DNA of 64,000 nt from Stutzerimonas stutzeri (GCF_000219605.1 NC_015740.1:1736001-1800000), one strand, 5' to 3'. Positions 17,975-28,799 are shown, counted from the first letter of the stretch. The notes: a model not told the origin generated them from the sequence alone. Made by a program: numbers and translations.

Positions 17975-20719
17975 ATGGTTCGGGTTCGCAATCTGGTGCT
18001 GGCAATCGCGGCTGCTACCGCGCTGACTACAGAAATGGCCCATGCGCTTGGGTTGGGAGAGGTCACGCTTCAGTCGTCTTTGAATCAACCGCTGATCGCC
18101 GAAATCGAGCTGCTCGATGCCAAAAACCTGGCACCGGGAGAGGTGATTCCGGTTCTCGCCTCGCTTGAGGAATTCAATCGTGCCGGTATTGATCGCCAGT
18201 ACTTTCTGACCGACCTGAAGTTCACGCCCGTACTGCGTCCAAACGGAAAAAGTGTCATCCAGGTTTCGTCGAGCAAGCCGGTACGCGAGCCATATCTCAA
18301 TTTTCTCGTAGAGGTCCTCTGGCCTAACGGTCGCCTGCTGCGCGAGTACACGCTGCTGCTGGACCCTCCGCTTTATTCGCCTGAAACTGCTGCCGCTGCT
18401 GCGCCGCAGTTGCCTATTTCTGCCCCTGCTCGCGCCGTCGAGCCCGTTCGCACCGCACCGTCTCGTCCGGCAGCCGCACCTGCGGCGCCCGCTACTGGCG
18501 TTTCCGTGGCATCGCCAGCGCAGTCCGGTAGCGAATACAAGGTATCGGCTCGCGATACGCTGTGGGACATCGCGGAGCGTAATCGTCGTAACGGCACGGT
18601 CCATCAGACCATGCTGGCGATCCAGGATCTGAACCCCGATGCCTTCATTGGCGGCAATATCAATCGGATGAAGAGCGGGCAAGTGCTTCGTCTGCCTGAT
18701 GCAGAGCAGATATCCCGCCGTTCGCAAGCTGAAGCGATCACCCAGGTCGCCGAGCAGAACGCTGCCTGGCGTCAGAGCCGAGGAGGCGCTGTAGCAGGTG
18801 CTCGTCAACTGGATGCGACCCGTCGCACCGAGGCCGGTGCTGCGCCGTCCCGTAGCGACTCCGGAGACAACCTCCGTCTTGTGGCTGCTGACGCCGGGAA
18901 GTCGACGGCAGGATCCGAAACCGGCTCTGCCGATGGTGGTAAGGCGCTTCGTGACAAGCTTGCGGTAACTCAGGAAAGCCTCGATTCCAGCCGGCGTGAG
19001 AATGACGAGCTGAAAGATCGGTTGAATGATCTGCAAGGGCAGCTGGAAAAACTGCAGCGGCTCATGCAGCTTAAAGATGATCAGCTGGCCAAACTGCAGG
19101 CGCAGCTCGGTGTGGAAGGGCAGGTTCCGGCCGCGTCCGGTGCCGAGAATGCCGGTCAGGCTGAGCCGTCTGCTGGCGCGCCGTCTGAAGGCGGTGCCGC
19201 TAACGAAAGCGCCGCACCTGATGAGCCGTCGGCTGGCTCGGGCACAGGTCAGCAAGACTCTGCGCCAGTCGCCGCGCCTGCCCCCGCTGAGCGTCCTGCG
19301 GCGGCGCAGCCGGCTGCCAAGCCCGCCGCGCCGGCCAGACCGGTCGCCCCCGCGGTAGAGCCTGAGCCTCGCGGGCTGATCGACGACCTGCTTTCGAACA
19401 CCCTGCTGCTCGGCGTGGTCGGCGGTAGCGCACTGTTACTGCTGCTGTTGGGGCTCATGGCCTTGTCACGTCGTAACGCGATGAAGGAAGCCGAACTGCA
19501 GGAAAGCCTGCTGGCTGAAGAGGCTGTCGAAGACCTGCGCGTCGGAACGCCTGCTTTCGTCGATATCGGACAGGAGCATCCAGAGCCCGCCCCCTTTTCC
19601 GGCTCCGCCAGCACTGCGTCGGACGAGCTGACGTCTACCACTGGGGATGCCTTGGCCGAGGCTGACATCTATATCGCATATGGCCGCTTCAATCAGGCTG
19701 CCGAACTCTTGCAGAACGCACTCAATGACGAGCCGCACCGACGCGACCTGCGCCTGAAGCTCATGGAGGTCTACGCAGAGCTTGGCAATCGCGATGGTTT
19801 CGCTCGTGAAGAAAGCGAACTGCGCGAAATCGGCGGGGCTGCCGGCGAAGTCGAGCAGCTCAAGCAGAAGTACCCAGCCATGGCCGCTGCGCTGGCAGGT
19901 TCGGCAGTTGCGGCTGCGGCTGCCCATAAGAATGTGGATAGCCTCAGTCTTGATGACCTGCAGCTTGACGAGCCTGTTGCGCCGGCTGCAGGGCAGGATC
20001 TGGATGATGCCTTCGACCTCAGCCTGGATGATCTGGATATCGATCTGAATAACGAGCGTCCTACGGCGGTACCGGCTGACGACTCGCTGAACTTCGATGA
20101 CCTGATGCTGGATGAGACTCCTGTCGAGCGGAACGAGTCGCCAGCTACAAGTGACTTCTCTTTCGAACTCGATCAGGGCGAAAGCCTGCAGGAAACTTCG
20201 CAGGAGAATATCTCCGACTTCTCCTTCGATCTCGAGGCTGAGAAAAGCACGCCGGCCGATAGCGAGTTTTCGCTGACTCTCGACGACGAGCCGACCGAAG
20301 CACCCACGGCTTTCGATGGTGACGATCTCGATTTCGAACTGGCCGAGCCGGTCAACACGAACACGCCTGAGCAGTTGCCAGAAGATTTCGATATTTCCCT
20401 GGACGAGCCTGAGGTGGAAGCTCAACCCCAGAGTTTTGCCGAGCAGTTGAATGTGGTCGAAGCTGAGCTGGATGATCTGTCCAATGATCTGAGCGAACCA
20501 ACTCCGGTGCCGGCTGCGACGAGCGCTGCAGGCGGTGCGGACGATGACTTCGACTTCTTCTCCGATACCGATGAGACCACCACCAAGCTGGATCTTGCCC
20601 GCGCTTACATCGACATGGGGGATGCCGAAGGTGCTCGCGATATTCTGGACGAAGTGATTTCCGAGGGTAGCGACGTGCAACAGCAAGAGGCGCGCGAGAT
20701 GCTCGCCAAACTAGCCTGA
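17975..20719 (+). CDS. fimV: FimV: pilus-assembly/polar hub protein
   Basis: Inner-membrane, peptidoglycan-binding polar organiser needed for type IV pilus assembly and cAMP-linked signalling in Pseudomonas. The 914 residues show a signal-like N-terminus (LVLAIAAATALTTEMAHALG), a FimV N-terminal domain (about 25-130), a LysM domain (about 186-240, DTLWDIAERN), a coiled coil (about 320-375), a Pro/Ala linker, one membrane segment (about 474-496, LLLGVVGGSALLLLLLGLMA), and a long acidic cytoplasmic part with DDL/LDD repeats. A C-terminal TPR-like motif (KLDLARAYIDMGDAEGARDI) ends it. truA starts 2 bases after its stop. Confidence 0.95.
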   Translation: MVRVRNLVLAIAAATALTTEMAHALGLGEVTLQSSLNQPLIAEIELLDAKNLAPGEVIPVLASLEEFNRAGIDRQYFLTDLKFTPVLRPNGKSVIQVSSSKPVREPYLNFLVEVLWPNGRLLREYTLLLDPPLYSPETAAAAAPQLPISAPARAVEPVRTAPSRPAAAPAAPATGVSVASPAQSGSEYKVSARDTLWDIAERNRRNGTVHQTMLAIQDLNPDAFIGGNINRMKSGQVLRLPDAEQISRRSQAEAITQVAEQNAAWRQSRGGAVAGARQLDATRRTEAGAAPSRSDSGDNLRLVAADAGKSTAGSETGSADGGKALRDKLAVTQESLDSSRRENDELKDRLNDLQGQLEKLQRLMQLKDDQLAKLQAQLGVEGQVPAASGAENAGQAEPSAGAPSEGGAANESAAPDEPSAGSGTGQQDSAPVAAPAPAERPAAAQPAAKPAAPARPVAPAVEPEPRGLIDDLLSNTLLLGVVGGSALLLLLLGLMALSRRNAMKEAELQESLLAEEAVEDLRVGTPAFVDIGQEHPEPAPFSGSASTASDELTSTTGDALAEADIYIAYGRFNQAAELLQNALNDEPHRRDLRLKLMEVYAELGNRDGFAREESELREIGGAAGEVEQLKQKYPAMAAALAGSAVAAAAAHKNVDSLSLDDLQLDEPVAPAAGQDLDDAFDLSLDDLDIDLNNERPTAVPADDSLNFDDLMLDETPVERNESPATSDFSFELDQGESLQETSQENISDFSFDLEAEKSTPADSEFSLTLDDEPTEAPTAFDGDDLDFELAEPVNTNTPEQLPEDFDISLDEPEVEAQPQSFAEQLNVVEAELDDLSNDLSEPTPVPAATSAAGGADDDFDFFSDTDETTTKLDLARAYIDMGDAEGARDILDEVISEGSDVQQQEAREMLAKLA

Positions 20720-20721
20720 TC

Positions 20722-21582
20722 ATGAACCAAGCAGTACCCGAAACGGCAGCCGAAATGGCTGCCGTCGGCGTTTCCAGAATAGCTCTCGGTGTCGAATACA
20801 AAGGATCCCGTTATCGCGGGTTCCAACGCCAGCGCGCCGGTGTGCCTTCCATTCAGGAGTCGCTCGAGAATGCCTTGACCAGAGTCGCCGGTGGGCATCC
20901 CGTTACGCTCAGTTGCGCCGGCAGAACCGATGCGCTGGTGCATGCCAGCGGCCAGGTGGTGCATTTCGACACCCCGGTAGAACGGAGCATGCACGCCTGG
21001 GTAATGGGGGCGAACATGAACCTGCCGCCCGATATCAGCGTGACCTGGGCCAAGAAGATGTCCCCGCATTTTGATGCGCGTTTCAGTGCAATGGCCCGTC
21101 GTTACCGCTATGTGATCTATAACGATCAGATTCGGCCGGCGCATATGGCGGAAGAGGTCACCTGGAACCATCGCCCGCTGGATATCGAGCGGATGCGTGC
21201 CGCCGCGGCAGCGTTGGTTGGCACGCACGATTTCAGTGCGTTTCGTGCGCGGCAATGTCAGGCCAAGTCGCCGATCAAGACCATTCATCATCTCGAGTTG
21301 CTCCAGTTCGGACGGCTCATCGTGATCGACGTACGCGCGAACGCGTTCCTTCATCACATGGTGCGTAATTTTGCCGGTGTGCTGATGACCATCGGGGCAG
21401 GCGAAAGGCCGGTGGAGTGGGCTGCGCAAGTGCTGGAGTCGCGAGTTCGCCGCACAGGCGGCGTAACTGCTCATCCCTACGGCCTTTATCTGGTCGAGGT
21501 CGATTATCCGGCAGAGTTCGAACTACCTGAGCGCTACCTCGGTCCGCATTTTCTTTCCGGCTTGCCAGATGTGCGGCGCTGA
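20722..21582 (+). CDS. truA: tRNA pseudouridine(38-40) synthase TruA
   Basis: Converts uridines 38-40 of the tRNA anticodon arm to pseudouridine. It has 286 residues; the YKGSRYRGFQRQ start and RRYRYVIYN and NAFLHHMVRNFAGVL motifs are standard. The catalytic aspartate sits in SCAGRTDALVHASGQ. The residue two after it is leucine (CTG), where family members normally have glycine (GRTDAGVHA). It is translationally close-coupled to fimV. Confidence 0.95.
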   Translation: MNQAVPETAAEMAAVGVSRIALGVEYKGSRYRGFQRQRAGVPSIQESLENALTRVAGGHPVTLSCAGRTDALVHASGQVVHFDTPVERSMHAWVMGANMNLPPDISVTWAKKMSPHFDARFSAMARRYRYVIYNDQIRPAHMAEEVTWNHRPLDIERMRAAAAALVGTHDFSAFRARQCQAKSPIKTIHHLELLQFGRLIVIDVRANAFLHHMVRNFAGVLMTIGAGERPVEWAAQVLESRVRRTGGVTAHPYGLYLVEVDYPAEFELPERYLGPHFLSGLPDVRR

Positions 21583-21663
21583 TGGGAGAGGCTCCGCAGC
21601 ATTCGCTTGCAGCCGGCAGGTCTTTTGTTACCATCCGGTTTCCCTGTAGATAGGTAAGCTCCT

Positions 21664-22287
21664 TTGCCAGTCGTTCGCAGCAAGATTTGCGGCATAACCC
21701 GGGTTGAAGATGCGCTGATCGCGGCCAAAGCCGGCGCCGATGCCATCGGGCTGGTTTTCTATAGCAAAAGCCCGCGTGCGGTCAGCCTGCAGCGTGCGCG
21801 CGAGATCGTTGCCGCGTTGCCCCCATTCGTCACGACGGTAGGTCTGTTCGTGAACGCCAGTCGCTGTGAAATCAACGAGATTCTCGACGCCGTTCCGCTG
21901 GATATGCTGCAGTTCCATGGCGATGAATCGCCGGCACAGTGCGAAGGGTTTCACCGGCCGTGGTACAAGGCGTTGAGAGTAGGCGGCGGAGAGGATATAG
22001 CCGCGCAGGTGGCGCTCTATGCCAACGCCAGTGGCATTCTCCTCGATACCTTTGTCGCCGGCGTTCCTGGAGGCACAGGAGAGTGCTTCGATTGGTCGTT
22101 GATTCCGCCGAACTTGTCCAAGCCGCTGATTCTGGCAGGAGGGTTGACGGCGGATAACGTCGAACAGGCCATTGCCCAGGTTCGACCGTGCGCGGTGGAT
22201 GTCAGCGGTGGTGTGGAGGCAAGCAAGGGCATCAAGGATGCCGTCAAGGTTGAAACCTTTGTCAGGCGTGTGCGCTCGGTCATGTGA
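21664..22287 (+). CDS. trpF: Phosphoribosylanthranilate isomerase
   Basis: Third step of tryptophan synthesis: Amadori rearrangement of phosphoribosylanthranilate on a TIM barrel. The 207-residue protein begins at TTG 21664 ([20 protein letters not shown]), with the catalytic cysteine in [30 protein letters not shown] and [14 protein letters not shown] hold the catalytic Asp and phosphate site. No upstream ATG gives a better protein. Other trp genes are not next to it, the usual Pseudomonas arrangement. Confidence 0.95.
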   Translation: MPVVRSKICGITRVEDALIAAKAGADAIGLVFYSKSPRAVSLQRAREIVAALPPFVTTVGLFVNASRCEINEILDAVPLDMLQFHGDESPAQCEGFHRPWYKALRVGGGEDIAAQVALYANASGILLDTFVAGVPGGTGECFDWSLIPPNLSKPLILAGGLTADNVEQAIAQVRPCAVDVSGGVEASKGIKDAVKVETFVRRVRSVM

Positions 22288-22502
22288 CGCCGGACCAGCC
22301 GGGGCCGTCCAGTAACGAGTCGCCGGTGGACCGGCACCGTTTCGCTGATTCATCTCCCCACGGGCGGTGATCAGGTTTTTGCGGCTGCGCCTCCAGGCGC
22401 GTCCGATGAGCGATCAGGAGAGCAGCAAGCCTCCGATCGCACAACGATCAATCTGCCTGCAGCGCGTGTGCGCTCGGGACTGAAGCTTTGGAGAACAAGA
22501 GC

Positions 22503-23396
22503 ATGAGCAACTGGCTGGTAGACAAACTGATCCCTTCGATCATGCGCTCGGAGACGCAGAAGAGTTCGGTACCCGAAGGCCTCTGGCACAAATGCCCCTC
22601 CTGCGAGGCGGTACTGTACCGCCCCGAGCTGGAGAAGACCCTCGATGTATGCCCCAAGTGCCAGCATCACATGCGCATCGATGCGCGTACCCGACTCGAC
22701 ATCTTCCTCGATGCCGACGGCCGCGAAGAGATCGCTGCGGAGCTTGAGCCGGTCGACCGTCTGAAGTTCCGCGACAGCAAGAAGTACAAGGATCGTCTGT
22801 CTGCAGCGCAGAAGCAGACGGGGGAGAAGGACGCCCTGATCGCCATGAGCGGCAAGGTCCTCAACGTTCCGGTAGTGGCTTGTGCGTTCGAGTTTTCCTT
22901 TATGGGCGGCTCCATGGGTGCAATCGTGGGCGAGCGCTTCGTGCGTGCCGCTAACGTCGCTCTGGAAAAGCGCTGCCCGCTGGTGTGCTTCTCCGCCTCG
23001 GGCGGCGCACGCATGCAGGAGGCGCTGATCTCGCTGATGCAGATGGCCAAGACCTCCGCGGTCCTGGCACGCATGCGCGAGGAAGGCTTGCCGTTCATTT
23101 CCGTGCTGACCGATCCGGTCTACGGCGGCGTTTCCGCCAGCCTGGCGATGCTTGGTGACGTGATCGTAGCGGAGCCTAAGGCCCTGATCGGCTTCGCGGG
23201 TCCGCGAGTAATCGAGCAGACTGTGCGCGAGAAACTGCCGGAAGGCTTCCAGCGCAGCGAGTTTCTGCTTGAACACGGTGCGATCGATCTGATCATTCCC
23301 CGTGCCGAGCTGCGTAGCCGCCTCGCTCGCCTCTTGGCCCAGATGCAGAAACTGCCGACGCCGGTAGAGACCTCTCAGGTAACGGCCAAGGCATGA
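22503..23396 (+). CDS. accD: Acetyl-CoA carboxylase carboxyltransferase subunit beta
   Basis: Transfers the carboxyl group from carboxybiotin to acetyl-CoA to make malonyl-CoA, with AccA. The 297 residues contain an N-terminal Cys4 zinc ribbon ([12 protein letters not shown] and [11 protein letters not shown]) that can also bind mRNA in E. coli. A crotonase-like carboxyltransferase domain follows, with [16 protein letters not shown] and [19 protein letters not shown]. Its stop overlaps the folC start (ATGA). A 215-bp gap before it shows nothing recognisable. Confidence 0.96.
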   Translation: MSNWLVDKLIPSIMRSETQKSSVPEGLWHKCPSCEAVLYRPELEKTLDVCPKCQHHMRIDARTRLDIFLDADGREEIAAELEPVDRLKFRDSKKYKDRLSAAQKQTGEKDALIAMSGKVLNVPVVACAFEFSFMGGSMGAIVGERFVRAANVALEKRCPLVCFSASGGARMQEALISLMQMAKTSAVLARMREEGLPFISVLTDPVYGGVSASLAMLGDVIVAEPKALIGFAGPRVIEQTVREKLPEGFQRSEFLLEHGAIDLIIPRAELRSRLARLLAQMQKLPTPVETSQVTAKA

Positions 23397-24697
23397 CCAG
23401 CCGGAGCCTGGCCAACTGGCTCGCCTACCTGGAACAGTTGCACCCGACCGCCATCGACATGGGCCTCGATAGGGTTCGCGCGGTGGCGGCCAGGATGGCC
23501 ATGACACGGCCGGCCCCTCTGGTGGTCACGGTCACTGGCACCAACGGCAAGGGCTCCACCTGTGCCTTCATCGCCTCGTTGCTGAATGCTCAGGGGCTCA
23601 AAATTGGCAGCTACAGCTCCCCCCACCTGTTGCGCTACAACGAGCGTGTTCTGCTGAGTGGTCGTGAGGCGAGCGACGCAGAGCTTTGCGAAGCGTTTGC
23701 CGTGGTCGAAGCGGCTCGTGGCGAGATTTCCCTTACCTATTTCGAAATGGGCACGCTGGCGGCGTTCTGGCTGTTCGAGCGTGCCGGGCTGGATGCCGTA
23801 GTGTTGGAGGTCGGGCTCGGCGGGCGGCTGGATGCCGTCAATATCGTCGATGCCGATCTGGCCGTGATCACCAACATCGGCCTGGATCATGCCGACTGGC
23901 TGGGCAATAGCCGCGAGAGCGTCGCGTACGAGAAGGCCGGTATCCTCCGCGAGGGCAAGCCCGCGCTCTGTGGTGACCTGGATCCACCACAGCCATTGCT
24001 GGACCATGCCAATTCGCTGAGTGCCCCCCTGCTGCTGCGCGGGCGAGATTTCGATCTGGCGATGGGGGCACGGGATTGGCATTGGCGGGGCGTCGACGCC
24101 GCTGGCGCGCCGCTGGAACTACACGGCTTGCCGATGCTCACCTTGCCAATGGAGAACGCGGCGTTAGCGTTGCAGGCCTACGCAATGCTCGGTCTGCCGT
24201 GGGACCCGGCAAGGCTGGCCCGCGCGCTTCTGCAGACTCGGGTCGTGGGGCGTCTCGATAGCCGACAGGTCCTCTGGAATGGTCGGCGGATTGCGCTGTT
24301 GCTGGACGTTGGCCATAACCCGCATGCCGCAGCCTTTCTCGCGCAACGTCTCGAACAACGGCCGGTCGTTGGGACAAGGCGGGCGGTCTTCGGGTTGCTG
24401 GCAGACAAAGACCTGACGGGCGTGCTCGATGCCCTGGCGCCATCGATTTCGGATTGGGCGGTGGCCCCGTTGCCTACGCCGCGGACGCAATCGGCTACAC
24501 AGTTGGCTGCCGCACTGCTTGAGCGCGGTGCATCGGTCAGCGAGTATGCAACTATCGAGCAAGCACTCGATGCTCAGTGCGCCAGGGCGGAATCGGTCGA
24601 CGAGATACTGGTTTTCGGTTCGTTCTACTGCGTGGCCGCGGCACTCGAGTGGCTGGAACAACAGGTAGGGGATGGTGGACATGGCACTGCTGGATAA
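23393..24697 (+). CDS. folC: Bifunctional folylpolyglutamate synthase/dihydrofolate synthase
   Basis: Adds glutamate to dihydropteroate and then to folates; cytoplasmic Mur-ligase-family ATPase. The 434 residues contain the P-loop [15 protein letters not shown] (about 45-60), [12 protein letters not shown], the [13 protein letters not shown] motif and a C-terminal ligase domain with [15 protein letters not shown] overlaps the accD stop and its own 3' end overlaps the SPOR gene, so the three are co-translated. Confidence 0.95.
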   Translation: MTSRSLANWLAYLEQLHPTAIDMGLDRVRAVAARMAMTRPAPLVVTVTGTNGKGSTCAFIASLLNAQGLKIGSYSSPHLLRYNERVLLSGREASDAELCEAFAVVEAARGEISLTYFEMGTLAAFWLFERAGLDAVVLEVGLGGRLDAVNIVDADLAVITNIGLDHADWLGNSRESVAYEKAGILREGKPALCGDLDPPQPLLDHANSLSAPLLLRGRDFDLAMGARDWHWRGVDAAGAPLELHGLPMLTLPMENAALALQAYAMLGLPWDPARLARALLQTRVVGRLDSRQVLWNGRRIALLLDVGHNPHAAAFLAQRLEQRPVVGTRRAVFGLLADKDLTGVLDALAPSISDWAVAPLPTPRTQSATQLAAALLERGASVSEYATIEQALDAQCARAESVDEILVFGSFYCVAAALEWLEQQVGDGGHGTAG

Positions 24698-25316
24698 AGG
24701 ATTGCTGCAACGCATGGTCGGCGCGCTGGTGCTTATAGCGATCGCGGTCATATTCGTGCCGATGCTGTTCAATCGGCAGGACGACCTGCGGCATGTCACC
24801 GTTGATGCGCCCAGCATTCCAGCTGCACCAGTGGTGGCGGAGATCGAAATGGAGCCGGTCGACGTTCCGGAACCGCAGTCCGTACCCGAAGGCTTCGAGA
24901 TCATCGAAGAAGGCGCCGAGCCGGACGCCGCGCCGCCTGCCGTCGCATCGGCTCCAGCACCCATCGAGCCCGTCGCGCCTGTCGCGCCGACAGCCTCCGC
25001 GCCAGCGACGCCCGAGCAGCCAGCACCAGCGAAGACTGAGCCACCGGTTGCGGAGCCGCGGCTCGACAACAATAACCTGCCTGTCAGCTGGTCGATTCAG
25101 CTGGCCAGCCTGTCGAATCGGGCAAGCGCGGAGAGTCTGCAGCAGACGTTGCGCTCCCAGGGCTACAACGCCTACATCCGCACGGCGGACGGCATGAATC
25201 GTGTGTTTGTCGGGCCGCTCGTGGAGCGCAGCGAAGCGAACAGGCTTCGCGATGTGTTGCAGCGCCAGCAGAAGCTGGACGGTTTCGTGGTGCGCTTCAA
25301 ACCTGAAGGAAGCTGA
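24672..25316 (+). CDS. DedD-like SPOR-domain protein
   Basis: Inner-membrane protein that probably binds denuded glycan strands at the septum. It has 214 residues: one membrane segment at about 10-35 (LLQRMVGALVLIAIAVIFVP), a long Pro/Ala/Glu-rich periplasmic linker, and a C-terminal SPOR domain (from about 137: WSIQLASLSNRASAESLQ, ending GFVVRFKP). It starts inside folC. ATG 24681 (MALLDKGLL) is an alternative start. Same position as the dedD-type gene in E. coli and Pseudomonas folC-cvpA clusters. Confidence 0.9.
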   Translation: MVDMALLDKGLLQRMVGALVLIAIAVIFVPMLFNRQDDLRHVTVDAPSIPAAPVVAEIEMEPVDVPEPQSVPEGFEIIEEGAEPDAAPPAVASAPAPIEPVAPVAPTASAPATPEQPAPAKTEPPVAEPRLDNNNLPVSWSIQLASLSNRASAESLQQTLRSQGYNAYIRTADGMNRVFVGPLVERSEANRLRDVLQRQQKLDGFVVRFKPEGS

Positions 25317-25447
25317 CTCGCTGAGCGGCTGGTCAGGCAGCGGATGGCCAGCCGCAGTTGTCCTCTCATCGCCGGGTCACTGGCGCGTACCCCTGGCGCT
25401 TGCGCTCTGCTAAAATGCGCCGCCTTTTCCTCCTTGCAGAAAACATC

Positions 25448-25960
25448 GTGGCATTCACCTGGGTCGATTGGGCCATCATCGCCGTCATTGCCGTTTCCAG
25501 CCTGATCAGCCTGAAGCGCGGCTTCGTCAAGGAGGCGCTTTCGCTGCTGACCTGGATCATCGCTGGCGTGGTTGCCTGGATGTTTGGTGGTGCGTTGTCC
25601 CACCACCTCGCTGAGTACATCAGCACACCGTCGGCCCAGGTGATCGCGGCCTGCGCGCTGTTGTTCGTGGCGACCCTGCTGGTCGGAGCGCTGGTGAATT
25701 TTCTGATCGGCGAGCTGATCAGGGTGACCGGTCTGTCGGGGACCGATCGGTTCCTCGGCATGGTATTCGGTGCCGCACGAGGTGGCCTCTTGATCGTGGT
25801 GCTCGCCGGCTTGCTGAGCCTCGGACCGGTGGAGCAGGACCTGTGGTGGCGCGAATCGGCATTGTTGCCACACTTTCTCCTGATCGCCGATTGGTCGAAG
25901 AACCTGATTCTCGGATTCAGCGGGCAATGGTTCGCTGGGTCGCTCAGCCCGCCGGGTTGA
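25448..25960 (+). CDS. cvpA: CvpA family membrane protein
   Basis: Small inner-membrane protein of 170 residues with four hydrophobic segments (first: VDWAIIAVIAVSSLISLKRG; conserved SLKRGFVKEAL and RVTGLSGTDRFLGMVFGAARG). In E. coli it is linked to colicin V production and envelope/bile stress; the molecular role is unclear. GTG 25448 is chosen because it gives the family N-terminus (AFTWVDWAII); the longer ATG frame adds 30 unlikely residues. Sits between the SPOR gene and purF as in other gammaproteobacteria. Confidence 0.9.
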   Translation: MAFTWVDWAIIAVIAVSSLISLKRGFVKEALSLLTWIIAGVVAWMFGGALSHHLAEYISTPSAQVIAACALLFVATLLVGALVNFLIGELIRVTGLSGTDRFLGMVFGAARGGLLIVVLAGLLSLGPVEQDLWWRESALLPHFLLIADWSKNLILGFSGQWFAGSLSPPG

Positions 25961-26031
25961 TGTCTTTCGTTTACGGATGCTCGGCCTGCCGCGGTATCCG
26001 GTCTGCCTGTAATAACTGAGAGGTTCCTTGC

Positions 26032-27537
26032 ATGTGTGGCATTGTCGGCATCGTCGGTAAGTCGAACGTCAATCAGGCGCTGTATGACGCGCTTACCGTA
26101 CTGCAGCACCGCGGCCAGGACGCAGCCGGTATCGTGACCAGCCACGATGGGCGGCTGTTTCTGCGCAAGGACAACGGCCTGGTGCGCGATGTGTTCCAGC
26201 AACGCCACATGCAGCGCCTGGTCGGCAACATGGGCATCGGTCATATCCGCTATCCCACGGCTGGTAGTTCGAGCTCGGCCGAAGCGCAGCCGTTCTATGT
26301 GAACTCGCCGTACGGCATCACGCTTGCGCATAACGGCAACCTGACCAACGTCGACCAGCTGACCAAGGAAATCTACGAGTCGGACCTGCGCCACGTGAAC
26401 ACCAGCTCCGACTCGGAGGTGCTGCTCAACGTGTTCGCCCACGAACTGGCCGTGCGCGGCAAGCTGCAGCCGACCGAAGAGGACGTTTTCGCCGCCGTCA
26501 GCAAGGTCCACGAGCGTTGCCGCGGTGGCTACGCCGTGGTGGCGATGGTGACCGGTTATGGCATCGTCGGGTTCCGCGACCCGAATGCAATTCGCCCGAT
26601 CGTTTTCGGCCAGCGCCACACCGACGAAGGCGTCGAGTACATGATCGCTTCGGAAAGCGTGTCGCTCGATGTGCTCGGCTTCACCCTGATTCGCGACCTG
26701 GCGCCTGGCGAGGCGGTGTACATCACAACCGACGGCAAGTTGTTCACCCGTCAGTGCGCCGATGCACCGAAGCTTGCGCCCTGCATCTTCGAGTACGTCT
26801 ACCTGGCGCGTTCCGACTCCCTGATGGACGGGGTTTCGGTGTACAAGGCTCGTCTGCGCATGGGCGAGAAGCTGGCCGACAAGATTCTGCGCGAGCGCCC
26901 GGACCACGGCATCGACGTGGTCATCCCGATTCCGGATACCAGCCGCACCGCGGCGCTGGAGCTGGCCAATCGGCTCGGTGTGAAATTCCGCGAAGGCTTC
27001 GTCAAGAATCGCTACATCGGCCGCACTTTCATCATGCCCGGACAGGCGGCGCGCAAGAAGTCGGTGCGCCAGAAGCTCAATGCCATCGATCTGGAGTTTC
27101 GTGGCAAGAACGTCATGCTGGTGGATGATTCCATCGTGCGCGGCACCACCTGCAAGCAGATCATCCAGATGGCTCGCGAAGCCGGAGCGAAGAACGTCTA
27201 CTTCTGTTCGGCGGCGCCGGCGGTGCGTTACCCCAACGTTTATGGCATCGACATGCCCAGCGCCCACGAGCTGATCGCCCACAACCGCACCACCGAGGAG
27301 GTGGCCGAGCTGATCGGGGCCGACTGGTTGGTCTATCAGGATCTCGAGGATCTGATCGATGCGGTGGGTGGCGGCAAGGTGAAGATCGAGAACTTCGATT
27401 GCGCGGTGTTCGACGGTAACTACATCACCGGCGACATCGACGAGGCCTATCTGCACAAGATCGAACAGGCGCGCAATGACCTGAGCAAGGCCAAGACCAA
27501 TGCCGTCAGCGCGATCATCGATCTGTACAACAACTGA
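26032..27537 (+). CDS. purF: Amidophosphoribosyltransferase
   Basis: First committed step of purine synthesis: glutamine plus PRPP gives phosphoribosylamine. At 501 residues it starts MCGIVGIVG, the cysteine becoming the N-terminal glutaminase nucleophile after Met removal. The Ntn domain has HRGQDAAGI and [18 protein letters not shown]. The PRPP loop is [17 protein letters not shown] near residue 365. Normal length and active-site residues. A hairpin separates it from metZ. Confidence 0.97.
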   Translation: MCGIVGIVGKSNVNQALYDALTVLQHRGQDAAGIVTSHDGRLFLRKDNGLVRDVFQQRHMQRLVGNMGIGHIRYPTAGSSSSAEAQPFYVNSPYGITLAHNGNLTNVDQLTKEIYESDLRHVNTSSDSEVLLNVFAHELAVRGKLQPTEEDVFAAVSKVHERCRGGYAVVAMVTGYGIVGFRDPNAIRPIVFGQRHTDEGVEYMIASESVSLDVLGFTLIRDLAPGEAVYITTDGKLFTRQCADAPKLAPCIFEYVYLARSDSLMDGVSVYKARLRMGEKLADKILRERPDHGIDVVIPIPDTSRTAALELANRLGVKFREGFVKNRYIGRTFIMPGQAARKKSVRQKLNAIDLEFRGKNVMLVDDSIVRGTTCKQIIQMAREAGAKNVYFCSAAPAVRYPNVYGIDMPSAHELIAHNRTTEEVAELIGADWLVYQDLEDLIDAVGGGKVKIENFDCAVFDGNYITGDIDEAYLHKIEQARNDLSKAKTNAVSAIIDLYNN

Positions 27538-27541
27538 TCAT

Positions 27542-27565
27542 GCCGGCACGCCAAGCGGTGCCGGC
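27542..27565. repeat. Perfect 8-bp hairpin between purF and metZ
   Basis: GCCGGCAC / GTGCCGGC around an 8-base loop, starting 5 bases after the purF stop. No U run follows, so it may stabilise the upstream mRNA 3' end rather than stop transcription. Confidence 0.5.
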
Positions 27566-27577
27566 TGAGGTAAGACT

Positions 27578-28789
27578 ATGACCATCGAATGGGAAGCCGG
27601 ACGGCTGGATAGCGAGCTCGACGGGGTCGGGCTCGACACCCTGGCCGTGCGCGCTGGTCAACGCCGTACGCCGGAAGCCGAGCATGGCGAGCCGCTGTTC
27701 TTCACGTCCAGCTACGTGTTCCGCAGCGCCGCCGATGCGGCCGCGCGTTTTGCCGGTGATGTACCGGGCAATGTCTATTCGCGCTATACCAACCCGACAG
27801 TGCGGGCCTTCGAAGAGCGTATCGCTGCGCTGGAAGGTGCCGAGCAGGCGGTCGCCACCGCCTCAGGAATGGCAGCGATCCTCGCCACGGTGATGAGCCT
27901 GTGTTCGGCGGGCGACCATGTGCTGGTATCGCGCAGCGTGTTCGGGGCCACCGTCTCGCTGTTCGAGAAGTACTTCAAGCGCTTCGGGGTGCAGGTCGAT
28001 TACGTCCCGCTCACCGACTTCGCCGCATGGGATTCGGCGTTCAAGGAAAACACCAAGCTGGTATTCGTCGAATCGCCGTCCAATCCGCTGGCTGAGCTGG
28101 TGGACATCGCCGCGCTGGCGCACCTCTGCCACGGCAAGGGCGCCATGCTGGCGGTGGACAACTGTTTCTGCACGCCAGTGCTACAGCAGCCGCTGAAACT
28201 GGGGGCCGATATCGTCATCCACTCGGCGACCAAGTACATCGACGGCCAGGGCCGCTGCCTTGGCGGTGTGGTTGCCGGGCGCAGCGAGCAGATGAAGGAA
28301 ATCGTCGGCTTCCTGCGTACCGCCGGGCCGACGCTCAGCCCATTCAATGCCTGGGTGTTTCTCAAGGGGCTGGAAACCCTGCGCCTGCGCATGCAAGCTC
28401 ATTGTGCCAGCGCTCAGATACTGGCCGAATGGCTGGAACAGCAGCCGGGCGTCGAGCGGGTGTTCTACGCTGGCCTGCCGAGCCATCCGCAGCACGAGCT
28501 GGCCAAGCGGCAGCAGAAGGGCTTCGGCGCGGTGCTGAGTTTCGAGGTGGTTGGAGGGAAGGAGGGCGCTTGGCGTTTCATCGACGCCACCCGGCTGATT
28601 TCGATCACCGCCAACCTGGGCGACAGCAAGACCACCATCACCCATCCCGGCTCGACCACCCATGGTCGACTTTCGGCCGAGGATCGCGCGACGGCGGGCA
28701 TCCGCGATAGCCTGATCCGCGTCGCGGTTGGGCTGGAAGATGTCGACGATCTCAAGGTCGATCTGGCCCGCGGATTGGCCGCGCTCTGA
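27578..28789 (+). CDS. metZ: O-succinylhomoserine sulfhydrylase
   Basis: PLP enzyme that makes homocysteine directly from O-succinylhomoserine and sulfide. It has 403 residues of the Cys/Met-metabolism family, with SRYTNPTVRAFEERIAALEG and the PLP-lysine motif VIHSATKYIDGQGRCLGG (K near residue 218). The C-terminal end has NLGDSKTTITHPGSTTH and IRVAVGLED. Assignment as MetZ rather than MetB rests on the purF-metZ order typical of Pseudomonas and on the overall sequence. Last plus-strand gene before the convergent xcpQ. Confidence 0.93.
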   Translation: MTIEWEAGRLDSELDGVGLDTLAVRAGQRRTPEAEHGEPLFFTSSYVFRSAADAAARFAGDVPGNVYSRYTNPTVRAFEERIAALEGAEQAVATASGMAAILATVMSLCSAGDHVLVSRSVFGATVSLFEKYFKRFGVQVDYVPLTDFAAWDSAFKENTKLVFVESPSNPLAELVDIAALAHLCHGKGAMLAVDNCFCTPVLQQPLKLGADIVIHSATKYIDGQGRCLGGVVAGRSEQMKEIVGFLRTAGPTLSPFNAWVFLKGLETLRLRMQAHCASAQILAEWLEQQPGVERVFYAGLPSHPQHELAKRQQKGFGAVLSFEVVGGKEGAWRFIDATRLISITANLGDSKTTITHPGSTTHGRLSAEDRATAGIRDSLIRVAVGLEDVDDLKVDLARGLAAL

Positions 28790-28799
28790 GCCAATGATT

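Noticed and set aside
25366..27456. Long minus-strand open frame (696 codons) over cvpA and purF
   Set aside because: Antisense shadow of high-GC coding DNA. The purF frame has all family motifs; the antisense protein has none.
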